A DNA stretch of 64,000 nt. Origin: Pedobacter nototheniae. Lineage in GTDB: Bacteria; Bacteroidota; Bacteroidia; Sphingobacteriales; Sphingobacteriaceae. This document shows positions 52,455 through 62,261 of the stretch, one piece after another (positions within the stretch are counted from its first letter, which is position 1; each line of letters begins with the position of its first letter). The position numbers and the translations under genes were made by a program. Where the stretch lies: positions 1 to 64,000 of the forward strand of contig NZ_RQRS01000008.1 in NCBI RefSeq assembly GCF_004335085.1, in the 5' to 3' direction. The notes beneath the pieces were generated by a model that did not search any database, had not been told where the DNA came from, and worked only from the letters and a program-made list of their open reading frames with translations.

Positions 52455-55400
52455 ATGATTAAGAAATTTACCCTGATTACAACATTGTTACTGCTTAATT
52501 TAATTGCCTTTGCCCAAAAGGAGGTTAAATACCGTGTAATCCTTTTTGGTGATGCCGGGGAAATGAACTCTGGACAAACACAGGATTTGAAAAATGCAGC
52601 TAAGCAGATTATCCCAAATAAAACTACAGTTTTATATTTAGGTGATAATATTTATCCCACAGGAATGGGTTTGCCTGGCAGCATTGAAGAAGAAGATACC
52701 AAAAAGATTTTAAAATCGCAGTTTGAACCTATGCGGGCAATGGGCGCTGCGGTGTATTTTATTCCTGGAAATCACGATTGGGATAAATCTGGACCAAAAG
52801 GTTTAGCCAAAATTAAAGCACAAGGTGAATTTTTACAATTGCAAAATGATCCATTATTAAAGCTGATTCCTGATAATGGCTGCCCAGATCCCGTTGCTAT
52901 AAATTTAACAGATCATTTAACCATTATTGCTTATGATAGCGAATGGTGGCTTTTTCCTTACAATAAAAAAAATCCAATTGCAGAGTGCGATTGTAATACT
53001 AAAGATGAAGTGCTTATCAGAATGGAAGAACTACTTCAGCAAAATAAAGGAAAAGTTATTCTTTTGGCATCCCACCATCCATTTCAAAGTTACGGCCCAC
53101 ATGGTGGTTATTTTAACTTAAGAAACCATATTTTTCCGTTAACATCGCTAAATAAGAATTTATATATTCCAATGCCAGTGCTTGGGTCGGTTTATCCATT
53201 GTTACGTTCCACTTTGTTAAGCCCTGAAGATTTAAATCATCCTGCATATAAAGATATGATTAAATCGGTAACCGATGTTTTTGGTGATTATCCAAATGTA
53301 ACCTATGTGGCTGGCCATGAGCATGGTTTACAGTTAATTAAAAGCAAGCAATTGCAAATTGTGAGTGGCTCAGGATCCAAAATTTCGCCAAATAAAAAAG
53401 GGAAAAACTCTTTGTTTCATGAAATGAAGCAAGGGTATGTTGTTGCAGATCAGCTGATGAATAATGACATGCGATACGAATATTATGTTTACGCAGATAC
53501 GGGTGTGCAAAGAGTTTATAGCTATACAAAACCTTTTGAAAAAATTACATTAAAAGAAAGATTAAAGGCAAAACCAATAACAGCCGATAGTGTTTTGGTA
53601 AGCATCAAACCCGAGTATGACAGCGTAGGGCGTTTCCATCGTTTCCTATTTGGTGATAACTATCGTAAAGAATATGCTGTAAAAACCAAAATGCCAGTAA
53701 TTAGAATCTCTGAAATAGCTGGCGGCTTAAAGGCAACAAAACGCGGTGGTGGCAATCAATCTCGTTCTTTACGCTTAGAAGATAAAAATGGTAAAGAATG
53801 GGTTTTAAGAAGTGTAGAAAAATATCCGGAAGTACTATTGCCAGCACAATTGAGAGAAACCTTTGCCAAAGATGTTATCCGTGATAATATGTCGGCACAA
53901 CACCCATTCTCTGCTTTAGTAGTGCCCGATTTAGCCAAAGCCGCAGGTATTCCTCACACCAAACCCTTAATAGGAATGGTTTCTCCTGATGATAATTTGG
54001 GCGAATTTGCCCCTGCATTTGCTAATACCGTTTGCCTATTGGAAGAAAGAGAGCCCTTAGGTGATTCGGATAATTCGGCAAAAATGTATAAAAAGCTGAA
54101 TGATGATAATGACAATACTTTTGATGGAGCTGCTTGGGTAAAAGCTAGAGCATTTGATGTTTTACTTGGCGATTGGGATAGGCATGATGACCAATGGCGT
54201 TGGAAAGACACTCAAAAAAGTGGCGGTAAACATTATATTCCCGTACCTAGAGATCGCGATCAGGTATTTTTTAGATCAGATGGTTTTCTCCAGCGTTATG
54301 CTCAAACATCTTCGTTATTACCAATGATGCAGGGCTATGAAAGAAATATTAAAAATATCGATTGGTTTTTGTGGGAAGGAAGAGAGTTAAGTAGCCGTTG
54401 GACAGCAAATATTGATGAAGATGAATGGAACAAAATTGTAAAAGAATTTTGCAGCTATTATACAGATGAGATTTTTGAAAAAGCTTTAAGGAAACTTCCC
54501 GATCCAGTTTATTCGTTGCACCACGATGCAATATTAGCCGAATTGAAGGAGCGTAGAGCAACATTGCCAAAATTGATGAACGATTATTATCATTTCTTTA
54601 ATCGTATTGTTGATATTGAAGTATCTGATAAGAATGAGCTGGTGCAAATAAATGATACAGAGAATAAAGGTTTAGCCGTAAAAATCAATAAAATTTCTAA
54701 AGAAGGAAATATAAAAAGAGAGCTATTTAACCGTGTTTTCGATCCAAAAGTTACTAAAGAACTTCGCGTTTATCTTCATAATGGTAATGATAGCTTGATT
54801 TTAAATAATAAAACATCAAATATTAAAATTAGGATTATAGGCGGAAAAGGTAAAAAGGTTTATGATTTTGAAAATAGCAATAGCAAAGTGAATCTTTACG
54901 ATAGAAAGGGTAAAGCAGAATTTAAAGGAGAGGATGCTAATAAAATCACCAAAACGTTATCAAACGATACCTCAAACGTAAGTTACATTGCTAAAGATAT
55001 GTATCGCAGAAATTCAATATTACTTAATGCAGGTTATAATAGTGATGATGGATTATTATTGGGCTTAATTTATAAGCAAACAAACCCTGGCTTTAGAAAA
55101 ATGCCTTATGGAAATTCGCAAACCATTTCGTTTTTGCATTCTTTTCAAACAGCTGCCTTTAAATTTGATTACAAAGGTGAATGGTTAAAAGCAATTGGTA
55201 AGGCCGATTTTGTTTTAAAAGGGAGTGCAAACGCCCCAAATTACCTCCAAAACTTTTTCGGACTTGGTAATGAAACTTATTTCGACGAACGGGCTGATGA
55301 TGTGCATTATTATCGTGCAAGGTTTAACCTTTACCAGGTTGATGCTGCCTTAAGATGGCGCAGACCTAAATCAACATTCAGCATTGGCCCATCATATCAA

Positions 55401-56060
55401 TACTATAAATACAATAAAGATGGTAACAATGGTCGTTTTATAGAAAATGGTTCTCAACTGCATTCTTCCGACAGCTTAACGGTAAAAAATGAGAAAATGT
55501 TTGCAGGTGCAATTGTAAACTTCACCAACAACACACGTGATAATGATTTGTTGCCAACTTTAGGAAGCTATGTAGATTTTAAGTTGGTAGGTTATAAAGG
55601 GGTAAATAAAAACTCAAATTCATTTGGGCAGTTCACGGCTAGCGTTGCGCTATATAAAAACCTGGATGGTAGAAAGAATTTTATACTTGCCGATCGTTTT
55701 GGTGGAGGACTAACGCTTGGAAAGCCTGCATTTTATCAAGCACAATATTTAGGTGGGCAAGGTAACTTATTGGGTTATCGCCAATATAGATTTGCAGGCG
55801 AGCAAAGTTTTTACAACAATTTGGAGTTAAGGGCAAAACTCGGCGATTTAGTTAGTTATGTATTGCCAGGGCAGGTAGGTTTACTTGGTTTTTACGATGT
55901 AGGGCGAGTTTGGAAACGCGATGAACCATCAACAGTTTGGCACCATGGCGTAGGAGGGGGAGTGTATTTTGCACCCGCTTCATTAGCCGTTTTCAGCTTT
56001 GTAATGGGGCACTCGGTTGATGGCTGGTATCCTTACGTATCCATGAACTTTAGGTATTAA
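52455..56060 (+). CDS. Metallophosphoesterase, kinase-like and BamA-type barrel fusion
   Basis: A 1201-residue protein with signal peptide (1-21). Residues 25-300 are a calcineurin-like phosphoesterase: D33 in GDAGE, YLGDNIYP (63-65), GNHDWD (105-110), HH207-208 and GHEH (287-290), so all metal ligands are present. Residues ~410-720 hold a second domain with VLRSVEK, a LLEER word, LLGDWDRHDDQWRW (571-583) and PRDRDQVFF, like the NxDxH catalytic and metal-binding motifs of HipA/FAM20-type kinases. The rest (~830-1201) is a BamA/D15-type barrel ending in a Tyr. An outer-membrane anchored enzyme is likely, perhaps acting on surface or periplasmic phosphates. The order of the parts is seen; the kinase call is inference. 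Confidence 0.8.
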   Translation: MIKKFTLITTLLLLNLIAFAQKEVKYRVILFGDAGEMNSGQTQDLKNAAKQIIPNKTTVLYLGDNIYPTGMGLPGSIEEEDTKKILKSQFEPMRAMGAAVYFIPGNHDWDKSGPKGLAKIKAQGEFLQLQNDPLLKLIPDNGCPDPVAINLTDHLTIIAYDSEWWLFPYNKKNPIAECDCNTKDEVLIRMEELLQQNKGKVILLASHHPFQSYGPHGGYFNLRNHIFPLTSLNKNLYIPMPVLGSVYPLLRSTLLSPEDLNHPAYKDMIKSVTDVFGDYPNVTYVAGHEHGLQLIKSKQLQIVSGSGSKISPNKKGKNSLFHEMKQGYVVADQLMNNDMRYEYYVYADTGVQRVYSYTKPFEKITLKERLKAKPITADSVLVSIKPEYDSVGRFHRFLFGDNYRKEYAVKTKMPVIRISEIAGGLKATKRGGGNQSRSLRLEDKNGKEWVLRSVEKYPEVLLPAQLRETFAKDVIRDNMSAQHPFSALVVPDLAKAAGIPHTKPLIGMVSPDDNLGEFAPAFANTVCLLEEREPLGDSDNSAKMYKKLNDDNDNTFDGAAWVKARAFDVLLGDWDRHDDQWRWKDTQKSGGKHYIPVPRDRDQVFFRSDGFLQRYAQTSSLLPMMQGYERNIKNIDWFLWEGRELSSRWTANIDEDEWNKIVKEFCSYYTDEIFEKALRKLPDPVYSLHHDAILAELKERRATLPKLMNDYYHFFNRIVDIEVSDKNELVQINDTENKGLAVKINKISKEGNIKRELFNRVFDPKVTKELRVYLHNGNDSLILNNKTSNIKIRIIGGKGKKVYDFENSNSKVNLYDRKGKAEFKGEDANKITKTLSNDTSNVSYIAKDMYRRNSILLNAGYNSDDGLLLGLIYKQTNPGFRKMPYGNSQTISFLHSFQTAAFKFDYKGEWLKAIGKADFVLKGSANAPNYLQNFFGLGNETYFDERADDVHYYRARFNLYQVDAALRWRRPKSTFSIGPSYQYYKYNKDGNNGRFIENGSQLHSSDSLTVKNEKMFAGAIVNFTNNTRDNDLLPTLGSYVDFKLVGYKGVNKNSNSFGQFTASVALYKNLDGRKNFILADRFGGGLTLGKPAFYQAQYLGGQGNLLGYRQYRFAGEQSFYNNLELRAKLGDLVSYVLPGQVGLLGFYDVGRVWKRDEPSTVWHHGVGGGVYFAPASLAVFSFVMGHSVDGWYPYVSMNFRY

Positions 56061-56121
56061 CAACAATTGTAAAAAAACGCTAAACATGATTTTTTCGTAA
56101 ATAGTATTACCTTAAGAAGAC

Positions 56122-56151
56122 TTTGTGTAACTTTTTCAATTCATATCTTTG
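56122..56151 (+). promoter_or_regulatory. Bacteroidota-type promoter of the GAF-domain gene
   Basis: A TTTG at 56122-56125 is followed, after 18 nt, by TATCTTTG at 56144-56151. This matches the -33 TTTG and -7 TAnnTTTG consensus of the primary sigma factor of Bacteroidota. It lies 61 nt upstream of the ATG at 56213, leaving a 50-60 nt leader. Confidence 0.7.
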
Positions 56152-56212
56152 CAATTGATTAGTTATTAAATACATAGCGCTAATTAAATAAAATATATAA
56201 TAAAAACATACA

Positions 56213-58615
56213 ATGAATACCAATGTAATTAAAATACATAAAAATGAATGTATTGGTTGCCAGGTCAAATCAAGCCTGTCATTTGGTCCTCTTGTGGCTT
56301 ATTTAAAAGGCAGGTTAGTTACCGAGAAATCTGTAAAATCAGAATTTTATAGATTTTTACTAGAAAAAATTGAGAAAGAAGATGCATTAATGGGTAATAT
56401 TGATGCGCAACAGTTATCGAAATATAAAGATACACTTGAATTAATTTTTACGATCCTTACGCCGTTAATGGCGAATGAAAATGATATGTTTTGGGCATTA
56501 AGTACCCCCGTGCCCGATGAAATATTTTTTAGTACCAACGCTTTTTATAATTTTTTTAAAGACCACGATCCCAAAAATAAAGTTAAAAAAGACGATGAGC
56601 CAGTAGAAAAGAAACAGTTAAAATTTATTTATAACTTAATTCTGGATCGTTTCTACAACTTTAATTCTGTACTTAAAAATGAAATTATATATGCTCACGT
56701 TAATACCGATACAGGTTTAACCCAGTATTATAACATTCATACAGATGTGCAATTTGTAGATATTTTTTACAAAGGTGATTTACCAGAACTTAATTTTGAA
56801 GAACTTTCTCAAAGCTTTCAAGAAGGTAATGAATTAGAATACCTGATTAAAAAACTTCCTTTAAAAAATGTAAGCTTCGAAGGTTTCACCGTAATTTCTA
56901 TTACAGATGTTACCTTACAGCATGCAATTGATGGTATTAGAGATGCATTAGTTAATCATAATTATCAAAAAGAAGCTTATACTCACGTAATTCATGCTTT
57001 AAAAACTTTGGGTGGTAATGGCCAATTAGAGTTTGGTTTAATGCCATTTTTAACTGTAAATGACAAACTGGTTTTTAACAATAAAGATTTCTCGCAAAGT
57101 ATGCTGATTAACTCAGCAAAGGCAGCCAATTTGGAAGAAGAAGTTTTTTATTCGCTAGTTGATCAGTATAAAGAAAATCCACGATCAATATTTGTAACAT
57201 CAATTAATGATGACCAGATTAAAAAAGATCCGTTTTTAAGGGTTTTAAAAGAAGCCGGAGTAAACTCTTGGTCTATTCTACCAGTTTATTATAATACGCA
57301 GCTTGCTGGTGTGTTGGAGATTTATTCTAAAAAGGAAATTGTAGTCGATGATAAGCTATTATCTCGTCTGCGTCCGGCAATCCCATTAATTGGTCAATTA
57401 TTTCAATATAGTATTGAAGAATTTAACTCTAAAATGGATGAAGTATTGATGGATAAGTTTACAGCTTTGCAACCTTCAGTACAATGGAAATTTAATGAAG
57501 CCGTTTGGCAGTTTTTGCAACAAAAAGAAAGCTATCATAAATTAAAAGAGATAGAAACAGTCACCTTTAAGCACATGTATCCGCTTTTTGGAGCTATTGA
57601 TATTCGTAACTCTACAATAGAAAGAAATAAGGCTTTAAAAGATGATATGGACGTGCAGCTTGGCAGCTTAATCCGTACGCTAAAAGAACTTAGAAAATTT
57701 GTTTATTTAGAACTTACAGATAAGCTTCTTTTTAATTGTAAAGATTGGATTAAGCGCATCAGTAATTTTGCATCATCAAATGAAGAAATGCTATTGAACG
57801 AGTTCCTGGAAAGCGAAGTTTATCCTTTTTTATCCATCATGAAAACAAATTATCCTAATACTGTAGAAACAGTTGATCGATACTTTGAGGATATTAGTGC
57901 CGAAGCTGGAGCTGCATTTGAAAATAGAAGGAAACTTGAAAATTCTATGCAGTTAATTAATACAGAGGTAAGTCAATATTTAGAAAGAGCACAACAAAAT
58001 TTGCAAACTTCTTATCCTTGTTATTTCGCTAAATTTAGAACAGATGGTGTTGAATACGATATCTATATTGGACAGGCAATTGCGCCAGATAAACCTTTCG
58101 ATTTACTTTATCTCAAAAATATTCGCTTATGGCAATTAACCTCAATGGTCGAAATTGCCCGTCTTTCAAATAGTTTAATAGGAGAGATGCCAAAACCTTT
58201 GCACACCACGCAATTAATTTTTATCCACTCTAATGCAATTGATATTAGCTTTAGAAACGATGAACGTAGATTTGATGTAGAAGGCGCTTATAATATTAGA
58301 TATGAGGTAGTTAAGAAGAGAATAGATAAAGTGTTGATTAAAGGCACAACAGAACGTTTAACACAACCACATAAAATTGCAATGGTTTATTTTAATGCCG
58401 AAGAAGCTAAAGAATATACCGAATACATTAAATATATGCAGGATCAAGGCTTTTTAAGTGATGATTTAGAGCAATTGGATTTGGACGAACTTCAGGGGGT
58501 TTCTGGATTAAAAGCCTTAAGAGTTGGTGTTAAATATTTGGAAGAGAAAAAAACTAAAACCAAAGCCAGAGAAGTTTTAATTAAAGCTGAAGAAATTTTA
58601 CAAGCCTCAGTATAA
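56213..58615 (+). CDS. GAF-domain protein of unknown signalling role
   Basis: An 800-residue soluble protein. A GAF domain fits about residues 310-410 (PFLRVLKEAGVNSWSILPVYYNTQLAGVLEIYSKK). The N-terminal ~300 residues and the C-terminal ~390 residues are not similar to known domains that I can name; a YPLFGAIDIRNSTIERN block at about 465 is a conserved-looking feature. No kinase, cyclase or DNA-binding domain is visible. It is transcribed alone from the promoter at 56122 and has its own terminator. It may sense a small molecule through the GAF part. Confidence 0.75.
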   Translation: MNTNVIKIHKNECIGCQVKSSLSFGPLVAYLKGRLVTEKSVKSEFYRFLLEKIEKEDALMGNIDAQQLSKYKDTLELIFTILTPLMANENDMFWALSTPVPDEIFFSTNAFYNFFKDHDPKNKVKKDDEPVEKKQLKFIYNLILDRFYNFNSVLKNEIIYAHVNTDTGLTQYYNIHTDVQFVDIFYKGDLPELNFEELSQSFQEGNELEYLIKKLPLKNVSFEGFTVISITDVTLQHAIDGIRDALVNHNYQKEAYTHVIHALKTLGGNGQLEFGLMPFLTVNDKLVFNNKDFSQSMLINSAKAANLEEEVFYSLVDQYKENPRSIFVTSINDDQIKKDPFLRVLKEAGVNSWSILPVYYNTQLAGVLEIYSKKEIVVDDKLLSRLRPAIPLIGQLFQYSIEEFNSKMDEVLMDKFTALQPSVQWKFNEAVWQFLQQKESYHKLKEIETVTFKHMYPLFGAIDIRNSTIERNKALKDDMDVQLGSLIRTLKELRKFVYLELTDKLLFNCKDWIKRISNFASSNEEMLLNEFLESEVYPFLSIMKTNYPNTVETVDRYFEDISAEAGAAFENRRKLENSMQLINTEVSQYLERAQQNLQTSYPCYFAKFRTDGVEYDIYIGQAIAPDKPFDLLYLKNIRLWQLTSMVEIARLSNSLIGEMPKPLHTTQLIFIHSNAIDISFRNDERRFDVEGAYNIRYEVVKKRIDKVLIKGTTERLTQPHKIAMVYFNAEEAKEYTEYIKYMQDQGFLSDDLEQLDLDELQGVSGLKALRVGVKYLEEKKTKTKAREVLIKAEEILQASV

Positions 58616-58620
58616 AAGAA

Positions 58621-58653
58621 AAAGGTTCCCAGTTTAAATTGGGAACCTTTTTT
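58621..58653 (+). terminator. Terminator of the GAF-domain gene
   Basis: A perfect stem AAAGGTTCCCA / TGGGAACCTTT with an 8-nt loop and a run of six T residues, 6 nt after the stop codon. The A-rich left arm could also serve the convergent sulfatase gene. Confidence 0.85.
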
Positions 58654-58714
58654 ATGATTTTTGATATTCTTGTATTTCCGTGAATTCAATGTCTTTGTTA
58701 AATATTTAAATAAA

Positions 58715-60664
58715 TTATTTAACCCTCAGTTTTCCACTCTTAAACATATCAAAAGCTGCCTGATAATTTGCAATTCCTTGATCGGTTATTGTTTTGGGGA
58801 GTTTAGCCGGTTTCTGCTCGTTCTTAGCCTTATTGTAAAAATAAGTGTCTATTTTATGTTGCGGACTTAAAATAACAAGACTATCACCTTTCATATAAAC
58901 CAGTTTTTGGTAAGTGCCTAAAAATACTCTTGGTTGATATTTTTCATCCAACACATTTTTACCAAAAAACTCACTTGTATAATTCCAGCCTAACAAACTC
59001 CATAAAGTTGGAAAAAGATCAACCTGAGAAGTCATTTTGCTGATATTGGTTTTTGCAACATCCTTCAGGTTTAAAATCATACATGGAATTTGATATTTAG
59101 AAATATCTATTTCATTTTTGCCAGCGCTACTTGCACAATGATCGGCAACAATAATAATAACCGTATTGCTAAACCAAGGTTTATTTTTAATCTTATCAAT
59201 AAAGTTTCCGATGGCATAATCTGTATATTTTACAGCGCCTTCTCTACTTCCAGGAGGTAAATCAATTTTATTAGCAGGAAAAGTAAAAGGTCTGTGGTTA
59301 GAGGTAGTCATAATGAAATTATTAAACAGTTTATTCTGCTTATATTTTTCATCAGCATCCTTAATTACAACATTAAAAATATCTTCATCACAAATACCCC
59401 AGGCATTTTCAAAAGTGACCTCATTATCTTGAATCAGCGTTCTTTTACCGCCATATGTTTCATCAAGTAATTTACGTCCACGGTCTACAATATCATATCC
59501 ATTGTTGCCAAAAAAGTGATTCATATTATCAAAATATCCATCACCACCATAAAAGAACGTGTTGGTATAGCCATTTTGTTTAAATACATGCCCTACAGTA
59601 AAAAGATTTTCATTGTCTGTTCTTCGCACAATGCTATTTCCTGGCGTTGGCGGAATTGCCAAAGTTAAAGCTTCCATTCCTCTTACTGTACGAGTTCCAG
59701 TAGCATACATATTGCTAAAAAATACGCTGTTGTTTGCAAATGAATCTAATCTGGGTGTTATATGTTGGGTATTGCCAAAATGCTCTAAAAAGTCAGCACT
59801 TAAACTCTCCACCGTAATCATAATTACATTTGGCTTATAAGGTTTGGTGTTGGTAAATTCTATTGTTCTTTTAATGGTATTGCCATTTTCAAATGTGGTA
59901 CCATTATCTTTCAGTTCTTTTTTAACTAAATCGTAAGCCTTTGTGCTATCAATTAAGCTATAAAATTCTAAATAATTTAGTTCATTGTTTTTAAATGCAG
60001 CAAAGAAAGAATAAATCCCAGCCTTACTAAGTTCATTTGTATATCTGTTATTTCCACTTTCGGCCCAGCTATTTTTTACAATTACCGCAAAAAGTATGGC
60101 AGGGATAATAATTAAGGATGATATAACAACACGGCTTTTGGACGGAGTTTGACTGATGAAACTATTTTTGAAAATTTTTAATTTATAGAAAACAAAAGTT
60201 ACTGCAACAGCCAAAAATAACATTCCAGAAATTAATAATGGCAGCGGATAAGATTCATTTATATTGTTAATTACTTCGTATGTATAAATTAAATAATCAA
60301 CTGCAATAAAATTAAAACGACTTTCAAACTCTTGCCAAAATGTTAATTCAGCAAAAAAAGAAAATAATGTGATTAATAGAAAAAGGAAAAATAAAATGTA
60401 GGTAACTATTTTATTCCACTTTTTATGATAAAACCGATTCGGAATTAGCAGCAAATAAAGTGCATAAAAGGAAACTAAAAGTAATCCTGTTCCTAAGTCA
60501 AAAAATAAACCAGTAAAATAAAGTTTAAAAATTTCCAATATTTTAAAATCCGTATGCTGGCAAGCACAAATAAATAAAATGCTTCTAATAATAAAGGAAA
60601 ATAGGAGGAAATAAGCTAAATACCCCAGTAAGATGGAGTACCTGCTTTTAAATAATTTGGTCAT
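58715..60664 (-). CDS. LTA-synthase-family sulfatase (phosphoglycerol/phosphoethanolamine transferase-like)
   Basis: I chose the ATG at 60664 (MTKLFKSRYS) over one at 60757, because the latter adds 31 residues that read through a terminator sequence. The 649-residue protein has five membrane helices in the first ~230 residues, then an alkaline-phosphatase-superfamily domain: metal ligand in TVESLSADFLEHFG, nucleophile Thr in YATGTRTVRGMEAL, and VADHCASSAGK. This matches the family of lipoteichoic acid synthase, but Gram-negative members modify other glycans. It likely works at the periplasmic face. Confidence 0.88.
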   Translation of the reverse strand: MTKLFKSRYSILLGYLAYFLLFSFIIRSILFICACQHTDFKILEIFKLYFTGLFFDLGTGLLLVSFYALYLLLIPNRFYHKKWNKIVTYILFFLFLLITLFSFFAELTFWQEFESRFNFIAVDYLIYTYEVINNINESYPLPLLISGMLFLAVAVTFVFYKLKIFKNSFISQTPSKSRVVISSLIIIPAILFAVIVKNSWAESGNNRYTNELSKAGIYSFFAAFKNNELNYLEFYSLIDSTKAYDLVKKELKDNGTTFENGNTIKRTIEFTNTKPYKPNVIMITVESLSADFLEHFGNTQHITPRLDSFANNSVFFSNMYATGTRTVRGMEALTLAIPPTPGNSIVRRTDNENLFTVGHVFKQNGYTNTFFYGGDGYFDNMNHFFGNNGYDIVDRGRKLLDETYGGKRTLIQDNEVTFENAWGICDEDIFNVVIKDADEKYKQNKLFNNFIMTTSNHRPFTFPANKIDLPPGSREGAVKYTDYAIGNFIDKIKNKPWFSNTVIIIVADHCASSAGKNEIDISKYQIPCMILNLKDVAKTNISKMTSQVDLFPTLWSLLGWNYTSEFFGKNVLDEKYQPRVFLGTYQKLVYMKGDSLVILSPQHKIDTYFYNKAKNEQKPAKLPKTITDQGIANYQAAFDMFKSGKLRVK

Positions 60665-60757
60665 TTGCGTGTAAGAAAATTTACGCAAGATAATTACATA
60701 TTCTGAAGAAAAACTGAAGTTTCGATAATAAATTGGAAATTCTAATGCTTTATACAT

Positions 60758-60791
60758 AAAAAAAAGCGGTTAGTATTTACCAACCGCTTTT
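60758..60791 (-). terminator. Terminator of the GIN-domain gene
   Basis: On the minus strand the stem AAAAGCGGTT / AACCGCTTTT is followed by TTTTATG. It lies 23 nt past the stop of the gene at 60814 and just upstream of the sulfatase. Overlap of this hairpin with the longer sulfatase start supports the shorter start. Confidence 0.8.
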
Positions 60792-60813
60792 GTATATATT
60801 ATAGTTTGATTTA

Positions 60814-61416
60814 TTAGTTCGAAGCAATTTCTTTATCAATTGCATTAATGGTTTCAGCATTGCTTACACTTGTTTTTAGTGCTGCAAATCTTTCCATTGA
60901 AATAGTTGGAGTTTTATCCATAAGTAATGTGTGGCTATCAGTAGAACCACTTAATCTTAAATCAGATTTATCTTTAATTACTGTATACAAACTCTCTGTA
61001 CTAGTATTTATTTCTGCATGGGCACTTCCACTTAATAAAATTTGAAGAAATTGAGTTGTTAATTTGCCATCAGTTTTAACAATTGCATTGCCTGATGCCT
61101 CAATTCTATAAATATTATCAACATAAACAACAAGTTTAGTTAAGCCTTTACCTTCAGAATTAATTCTAAGAATATCTCCTTCTTGCATAACTTTTGCTTT
61201 TCCTGTGTTGTCATCCGCATAACTTATTCCTGCAAATGATCTTTGTACCAATAAAACTTCTACATTTCCTTTTACATAAACTCTTTTTACATTTGCCGGA
61301 GCAGAAATTTTTGTAGGTTTAGTTTCCATTGCAGAAACATTTGTAGAGATTAACGCTGTTGATAAAACGATAGCTGTTAATGATGAAGCGATTAGGGTTT
61401 TGAATGAGGTTTTCAT
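60814..61416 (-). CDS. Secreted GIN-domain (DUF2807-like) protein
   Basis: A 200-residue protein with a signal peptide (ending STNVSAMET). The mature part matches the head-GIN domain: VKRVYVKGNVEVLLVQ, YVDNIYRIEASGNAIVKTDG, LLSGSAHAEIN, KSDLRLSGSTDSH. These β-helix repeats with Ser/Gly/Ala turns occur in surface and adhesin-like proteins. It is probably periplasmic or surface-exposed. A single gene with its own terminator. Confidence 0.82.
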   Translation of the reverse strand: MKTSFKTLIASSLTAIVLSTALISTNVSAMETKPTKISAPANVKRVYVKGNVEVLLVQRSFAGISYADDNTGKAKVMQEGDILRINSEGKGLTKLVVYVDNIYRIEASGNAIVKTDGKLTTQFLQILLSGSAHAEINTSTESLYTVIKDKSDLRLSGSTDSHTLLMDKTPTISMERFAALKTSVSNAETINAIDKEIASN

Positions 61417-61672
61417 AATATTTTAATTTATAATTAACTGTAATTTAATATTTTAAGTTTTTTTTAAAGCTTTTGTATATAAGACGCAGCTTCATCAAAA
61501 ACGTTGCAACCTAACCCTCATTTTTATACTATCACTATAAACTAATCGACGAACGGGCATTATTAACAGACGAAAAAAATCGAATCTTAAATGAATTGTA
61601 AAATAAATTAAGATTTACAGAGCAATTATTCTTTTTCATATCTTTATAAGAAATTTTAATTCAACTTATTTT

Positions 61673-62035
61673 ATGAAAAAAAAGGTTGTTCTTGTTCAGG
61701 ATAATGAAGATATCTTAGATATTATGGATCAAGTGTTGGAAGATGAAGGATTTGATGTAACTTCATCTTTAACAACAGAACCTATCAAAAATATTGATAA
61801 GATTGATCCAGATGTAGTTGTAATTGACGATCATATTAAAGGAGATGTTAAAGGATCTAAAGTTGTTAAGGATCTTAAAAATGATCCTGAAACCGAAGAT
61901 TTATCAGTTGTATTAACTTCAACTTCCGATAAATTGCCCCAACAAGCTAAAGATTGTAAAGCAGATGATTACATTGAAAAACCATTTGATATCGATCATA
62001 TGGTTGATGTAGTTAAACGTAATGCAGAAGGATAA
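61673..62035 (+). CDS. Stand-alone receiver-domain response regulator
   Basis: A 120-residue receiver. The acidic residues are D10 and E12 in VQDNEDI, phospho-Asp is D52 or D53 in VVVIDDHIKG, with T82 and K103 (YIEKPFD). No output domain is present, so it acts by binding another protein, as in CheY/Spo0F-type relay. The gene is transcribed alone. Its high lysine/aspartate content and the D-D-H sequence after the β3 strand are mildly unusual. Confidence 0.88.
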   Translation: MKKKVVLVQDNEDILDIMDQVLEDEGFDVTSSLTTEPIKNIDKIDPDVVVIDDHIKGDVKGSKVVKDLKNDPETEDLSVVLTSTSDKLPQQAKDCKADDYIEKPFDIDHMVDVVKRNAEG

Positions 62036-62261
62036 GCAAGCAAATTCATAATCCTTTAAGCCATATAAAACTGTATACTTTGTACAATTTGGTTTATTTT
62101 TTATCCTATTAAAAAATTATTAAAACCTATCGACTAAAATAATGTTAATAAATCAATAAGCTGATTCTAAATATTTTAGCTTTTTGTGTAATTAAATATA
62201 GATGTTTTAATATTTATTACTAATAATTTTAGTAATTTTGAATTAATTAAAACGGTTCATT

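Noticed and set aside
60665..60757. Longer start for the sulfatase
   Set aside because: The extension lacks family features and begins at the edge of the preceding gene's terminator hairpin; the ATG at 60664 gives the usual N-terminal helix.
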